This document shows positions 5,884 through 6,813 of a stretch of 6,813 nucleotides of DNA, one piece after another. Within the stretch, counting starts at the first letter, position 1, and every line of letters begins with the position of its first letter. Under the pieces are notes generated by a model, which did no database searches, was not told the DNA's origin, and worked only from the letters and a program-made list of their open reading frames with translations. The position numbers and the translations under genes are program-made. The stretch comes from Anaerolineae bacterium (GTDB taxonomy: Bacteria > Chloroflexota > Anaerolineae > Aggregatilineales > Phototrophicaceae): assembly GCA_019912905.1 (NCBI GenBank), contig JAIOHO010000535.1, positions 1 to 6,813 of the forward strand, given 5' to 3'.

Positions 5884-5889
5884 ATTATA
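5884..5889 (-). promoter_or_regulatory. -10 box of a probable leaderless promoter for DUF488
   Basis: The minus strand reads TATAAT, then AGAGGG, then the ATG at 5877. A normal -10 to start distance places the first transcribed base at or within a base or two of the A of the start codon. AGAGGG touches the ATG directly, too close to serve as a Shine-Dalgarno site. No clear -35 is present. The box lies in the 26-base gap after the upstream lyase-like gene. Confidence 0.5.
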
Positions 5890-5903
5890 ACGCGAACCGG
5901 CAC

Positions 5904-6813
5904 TCAGACGCGGACGACGATCACTTCCGTGCGGCCCCGCTGCGCCGTATTGAACGAAATCCAGCGGCCATCCGGCGAGCACAACTGATGCGGGTGTGAC
6001 GCCTGCCCCAGCACGGTGCCCCACTGGGTATTATGCGCCGCAATCACTTCGATGCGCGGCTGAACACCGTCGTAATACAGCCAGGTGAGCAGGTTATCGC
6101 TGACGTTGCCGTCGAGGATGATCGCCGGACGGTCGGCCATCGCCGCCACATGCCCGTACATCCCCGCGCCAGTGAAATCCCATTCGCGCACCGTCTGCCC
6201 GTTCTGGTCGCACACCCCAATAAAGTAGCCCCCACTGGCGCTGCGGCCATGATACATCACCTGCTGGCCGTCGAAGGACCAGACCGCGTGGACCTGAAAG
6301 CAGTTGGCGTCCTGCGACTTCAGTTCGGTCAATTCGCCACTGGAAAGCTGCAATTTCCAGATGCGCGTCGTCCTGCCATCGCTGCCACCCCAGAAGCGCG
6401 GTGGAAAATCGCGGTCGAGCAGCACCAGATCCGAATCGACCGGCGAGTGCGGGCTGTGAAACGAGCGGCAGCCGTCTTCCTGATAGGCGATTTTGGCTGC
6501 GCCGCCCGCCAGCGGCACCTGCATCAGCCGCATCCGAATGCCCTGGCCGGAGGCGAAATGCTCGAAATAGGCTTTGCTCACCCGCGTCCCGGCGGCCACT
6601 TCCGGGTGCATGGGCGACAGCGGCAGAATCACCTGCTGCTCGTCCGCCGAAATGCTGGGATAGCCAACTTCCCACTCGCAGCCCACGTCGGCCATCAGCG
6701 TGCGCTCCTCCAGTGTATCGAGATGCACGGCTTTCAGCGACCGATTTTCCGTATAGACCAGCCAGCGGCTGTGCGGCGCGAGGCACATGCGCGGGTACGG
6801 CCCGCCCTGGATG
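5904..6813 (-). CDS. Oligogalacturonate-lyase-like beta-propeller protein (5' end outside window)
   Basis: The frame stays open to the window edge: residues IQGGPYPR precede the first in-window ATG at 6788, so the true start lies beyond 6813. About 302 residues are visible, against roughly 390 for known oligogalacturonate lyases, so under 100 are probably missing. Numbering from the Met at 6788, candidate active-site residues are H167 (QVHAVW), H213 (YGH) and Q262-A-S-H265-P-H267. The Gln-x2-His-x-His pattern plus an upstream His matches the metal-binding set I recall for polysaccharide lyase family 22. SPDGRWISFN, SISADEQ and DSDLVLLDRD are propeller strands of the same type. Family members cleave unsaturated di- and oligogalacturonides from pectin in the cytoplasm. 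Substrate here is uncertain, and a TolB-like propeller without lyase activity is the alternative. The gene ends 26 bases before DUF488. Confidence 0.75.
   Translation of the reverse strand, partial: IQGGPYPRMCLAPHSRWLVYTENRSLKAVHLDTLEERTLMADVGCEWEVGYPSISADEQQVILPLSPMHPEVAAGTRVSKAYFEHFASGQGIRMRLMQVPLAGGAAKIAYQEDGCRSFHSPHSPVDSDLVLLDRDFPPRFWGGSDGRTTRIWKLQLSSGELTELKSQDANCFQVHAVWSFDGQQVMYHGRSASGGYFIGVCDQNGQTVREWDFTGAGMYGHVAAMADRPAIILDGNVSDNLLTWLYYDGVQPRIEVIAAHNTQWGTVLGQASHPHQLCSPDGRWISFNTAQRGRTEVIVVRV

Noticed and set aside
5329..5988. 219-codon open frame on the plus strand
   Set aside because: It is antisense to the DUF488 gene, whose TIGHS, DVRS and CHR motifs are unmistakable, and shows no protein-like features of its own.
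5878..6024. N-terminal extension of DUF488 to the ATG at 6024
   Set aside because: The added 49 residues fall in the coding part of the lyase-like gene in another frame, carry no DUF488 motif, and precede the promoter at 5884-5889.

Overview
The window most likely comes from a Chloroflexota (Anaerolineae-like) chromosome. This is inferred from style rather than a marker gene. The large protein combines a long WD40 ectodomain, a proline/threonine linker and a bacterial SH3 domain, and its neighbours are a small zinc-ribbon membrane protein, a DUF488 protein and an orphan secreted protein. Base composition is GC-rich, near 60% by eye.

Layout. Bases 2-79 may hold the last 25 codons of a rightward gene cut by the window edge. 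Bases 80-251 hold two short inverted repeats and no credible gene. A perfect TATAAT (252-257) and a good ribosome site lead into the dominant gene, 290-4165 (+), 1291 residues. Its order is an N-terminal TIR domain, a linker resembling one found in STAND/WD40 signalling proteins, one transmembrane helix, an Ala/Gln-rich coiled coil of near-identical repeats, about 14 WD40-type blades, a Cys-containing motif, a Pro/Thr linker and a C-terminal SH3b domain. A hairpin at 4181-4206 separates it from genes converging from the other strand.

The minus strand carries, in transcription order, an oligogalacturonate-lyase-like beta-propeller protein (5904 to beyond 6813, 5' end missing), a DUF488 protein (5314-5877), a DUF983 zinc-ribbon membrane protein (4925-5314) whose ATG overlaps the DUF488 stop as TAATG, and a secreted protein of unknown function (4242-4823) with its own promoter. 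The DUF488 gene appears leaderless: a perfect TATAAT ends 6 bases before its ATG.

Interpretation. The TIR gene looks like a self-contained, single-gene transmembrane receptor: predicted cytoplasmic TIR, one membrane crossing, and a long extracytoplasmic stalk, double propeller and SH3b. It resembles a Toll-like receptor in logic but has the domain order reversed and an unrelated ectodomain. Whether it serves immunity, envelope sensing or cell-cell recognition cannot be decided from the sequence. The minus-strand genes look like ordinary chromosomal neighbours with no clear functional tie to it.
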